Part shown: piece by piece, positions 62,648-64,000 of the stretch
How the letters are laid out: every line of letters begins with the position of its first letter
How positions within the stretch are numbered: position 1 is the first letter of the stretch
Source: DATKDP01 sp035546335
Lineage (GTDB): Bacteria > Acidobacteriota > Thermoanaerobaculia > Gp7-AA8
NCBI GenBank assembly: GCA_035546335.1
Contig: DATKDP010000053.1
Coordinates: 43,291-107,290 of the forward strand
Direction: 5' to 3'
Length of the DNA: 64,000 nt
Translations under genes and position numbers: made by a program
Notes under the pieces: model-generated
Told to the model about the DNA's origin: nothing
The model's database searches: none
What the model saw: the letters and a program-made list of their open reading frames with translations, nothing else

Positions 62648-62737
62648 TTCTCGAGCCTCCTTGTCCGGAGCGGGGATTCTCCCCTGCTCCGGTAGCTGCA
62701 TTTCAGCCGAGGCGCCTCGATTGCGATTGCATTCGTT

Positions 62738-62757
62738 GTGAAGAGCGCGTGAAGAGC
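62738..62757 (-). promoter_or_regulatory. Candidate PHO box
   Basis: GCTCTTCAC occurs twice at an 11-base spacing on the minus strand (62757-62749 and 62746-62738), about 90 bases before the porin start. PhoB-type regulators bind tandem half-sites at this spacing. The half-site CTTCAC differs from E. coli CTGTCAT but fits relatives. Confidence 0.6.
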
Positions 62758-62784
62758 TGTCGGATTTTGTGCGGGCGGTGTTCG

Positions 62785-62826
62785 GGGCTCGTGGTTCGAG
62801 ACTCGAGGCTCGGGGCTCGAGGCTCG
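62785..62826. repeat. Six RGRYTCG heptamers
   Basis: GGGCTCG, TGGTTCG, AGACTCG, AGGCTCG, GGGCTCG and AGGCTCG follow one another with no gap. Unlike the other two heptamer loci there is no inverted partner. They lie upstream of the PHO box. Confidence 0.85.
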
Positions 62827-62965
62827 AATGCCCACCACCGGTCACCGCGACGCCGGCCCAACCCCCCACACTCCGGAGGATGGGACGGATTCCAGTGGTG
62901 AATACAAAACGGCACGACGCAATCGCTGCTGCGCGCGGTATCATGACGCCGGCAAGGAGGTCTCC

Positions 62966-63337
62966 ATGCGCTTCGTCCTCCGTCTTCTGATCAACGCCGC
63001 CGCGATCTGGGTGGCCCTTCGACTGGTCGACGGGCTCACGTTCGAGGGTGGATGGCTCCGCCTTCTGGCGGTCGCTCTCGTCTTCGGCGTCGTGAACGCC
63101 GTCATCCGCCCCATCGTCAAGCTGCTCACCTGTCCTCTGCTGATCCTCACCCTCGGGCTGTTCACCCTGGTGATCAACGCGCTGATGCTCATGCTGACCG
63201 CCTGGCTCTCCGAGATCTTCGCTCTCGGATTCAGCGTCAACGGATTCTGGCCCGCCTTCTGGGCCGCGCTCATCATCAGCATCGTCAGCGCAATTCTCTC
63301 GATCGTCCTCCCGGACGACGACGAAAAGCGCGACTGA
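62966..63337 (+). CDS. Phage_holin_4_2-family membrane protein
   Basis: This 123-residue protein has four hydrophobic helices and the family pattern G-V-V-N-A-V-I-R-P-I-V-K-L-L-T-C-P-L and T-L-G-L-F-T-L-V-I-N-A-L-M-L. This family (YvlD-like) is common in non-phage genomes. ATG 62966 has AGGAGG five bases upstream. Confidence 0.9.
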   Translation: MRFVLRLLINAAAIWVALRLVDGLTFEGGWLRLLAVALVFGVVNAVIRPIVKLLTCPLLILTLGLFTLVINALMLMLTAWLSEIFALGFSVNGFWPAFWAALIISIVSAILSIVLPDDDEKRD

Positions 63338-63340
63338 GTG

Positions 63341-63404
63341 CCGTCATCCTGAACGGGGGCGGGGGGAGGATGTGAATGAAGGATCTGCGATCGGCAACTG
63401 TCTA
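63341..63404 (+). repeat. Half-copy of the 4067-4192 element
   Basis: CCGTCATCCTGA, GGATGTGAATGAAGGATCTGCG and ATCGGCAACTGTCTA align in order with the left half of the long hairpin, with substitutions. The right half is missing, replaced by the palindrome at 63407. Confidence 0.8.
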
Positions 63405-63406
63405 TG

Positions 63407-63430
63407 TGCCGAGGATTCCGATCTTCGGCC
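63407..63430. repeat. 24-base palindrome, GGCCGAAGAT type, inverted
   Basis: The right arm is ATCTTCGGCC, loop TCCG, left arm GCCGAGGAT with one G-T. It is the reverse orientation of 40103-40126 and is followed by CGGTGACGGACGACGGAGT, the complement of flanking bases in clusters 1 and 2. Confidence 0.8.
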
Positions 63431-63532
63431 CGGTGACGGACGACGGAGTCAGCAATTGCCCTCTCCCACTGGCCCGCCGATTGCTCTCCAGATGCTGACG
63501 CAAGTCGCATTCAGAAAGAGAGGAGATGACAG

Positions 63533-63931
63533 ATGAAAAACCGTCCTGCGTGGTACACGGATGAGCATGACAACACTTGGGGTCGCGTGAAAGCCGCATT
63601 CAAGAACGACTGGGAACAGACCAAGCACGACTTCGGCTCGAAGTCGGCGCGCGATCTCGATCAGGACGTCCCTGACACGGTCAAGCAGGCCGTGGGAACA
63701 GAAGACGCGTTCGAGAATCACGAGCAGGCATTCCGCTTCGGCCACGCCGCACAGCGGCACTACAAGACAGACCATCCATCCTGGACCGCCGATCTCGACT
63801 CGCGCCTGCGCAACGAGTACCCGGGTGACTTCGACCGCGACCGGCCGGACATCCAGTACGCCTACGAGCACCGCTACGGCACCGGCACCGAGCTCGGCAC
63901 GGACGAAATCCGCCCCGACCGAAGACCCTGA
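63533..63931 (+). CDS. Conserved hypothetical soluble protein
   Basis: This 132-residue, highly charged protein has W-G-R-V-K-A-A-F-K-N-D-W-E-Q-T-K-H-D-F-G near the start and F-G-H-A-A-Q-R-H-Y, D-L-D-S-R-L-R-N-E-Y in the middle. The W-E-Q-T-K-x-D and A-x-R-H-Y features recur in small stress-associated proteins, but I cannot name a family. RBS GAGGAG lies about eight bases before ATG 63533. Confidence 0.75.
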   Translation: MKNRPAWYTDEHDNTWGRVKAAFKNDWEQTKHDFGSKSARDLDQDVPDTVKQAVGTEDAFENHEQAFRFGHAAQRHYKTDHPSWTADLDSRLRNEYPGDFDRDRPDIQYAYEHRYGTGTELGTDEIRPDRRP

Positions 63932-63955
63932 GGACAGCGGGTGTGCCCATCACCC

Positions 63956-63983
63956 GGGGAGAGCGGGCGTCCCGCGCCCGCCC
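63956..63983. repeat. GCGGGCG/CGCCCGC dispersed hairpin, inverted copy
   Basis: This is the reverse complement of 51298-51325 and 43166-43192. The arms GCGGGCG and CGCCCGC flank TCCCG. Confidence 0.75.
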
Positions 63984-64000
63984 CCGGAGTGAGGAGTCAA

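Noticed and set aside
62966..63337. Holin-like protein as a sign of prophage
   Set aside because: This YvlD-like family is common outside phages; no phage genes surround it.

Overview
The window is high-GC, gene-dense bacterial chromosome from a Gram-negative, diderm organism: it encodes two outer-membrane barrel proteins, lipoproteins with lipobox cysteines, a phosphate porin and an IPTL-CTERM-like sorting tail. Ser/Thr kinases fused to beta-propeller or TPR outputs, many TPR/HEAT proteins, leucine/acyl-CoA catabolism and abundant dispersed palindromes suggest an Acidobacteriota-like lineage. That assignment is inference. No phage, plasmid, IS or CRISPR was seen.

Layout. 1-3979 (minus): an operon of RodZ-like protein, HEAT protein, DnaJ-TPR, PP2C phosphatase, a 74-residue SelW/Rdx selenoprotein with an in-frame UGA, gatC and the start of gatA. 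3980-5853: a 126-nt hairpin repeat, a RelE-type toxin-antitoxin pair beside a broken PIN toxin, and a second HEAT-like protein. 5936-13795: envelope polysaccharide genes. A 4,6-dehydratase, Wzy/ligase-like protein and TPR protein lie on plus; a sugar aminotransferase, rhomboid protease, uronate epimerase and polyprenyl-P sugar transferase, coupled by short overlaps or spacings, lie on minus. 13847-25428: acyl-CoA/leucine catabolism (biotin carboxylase without carrier domain, two crotonases, hydroxyacyl-CoA dehydrogenase, DRE-TIM enzyme), a subtilase, a GAF histidine kinase, tRNA-Leu and a DsbA-like protein. 25517-35571: an exported Ig-like protein, collapsed mgtC/nfeD/SPFH genes, tRNA-Asp, rfbC, metG, and deoC with two aldehyde dehydrogenases, one lacking its catalytic half. 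35661-48550: kelch protein, porin, acetyltransferase, two Ser/Thr kinases separated by BIME-like palindromes, YceI lipoprotein and M3 peptidase. 48551-49535: a gene-free interval with a heptamer hairpin and a tandem array of about 80-bp units, each predicted to form a pseudoknot or kissing-loop fold. 49536-54927: a frameshifted Cys/Met PLP enzyme, a ferritin-like protein, TPR protein and polysaccharide deacetylase. 55065-62647: a phosphate regulon (porin, pstS, pstC, pstA, pstB) behind a candidate PHO box. 62966-64000: two small conserved genes and more dispersed repeats.

Most notable are the unannotated SelW selenoprotein with a SECIS-like hairpin (425-649), the covarying tandem RNA array (49114-49513), a family of covarying palindromes around the kinase genes, and three heptamer tandem-repeat loci. 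Several genes are disrupted (PIN toxin, mgtC/nfeD, SPFH, Cys/Met enzyme), so real decay must be separated from assembly error.
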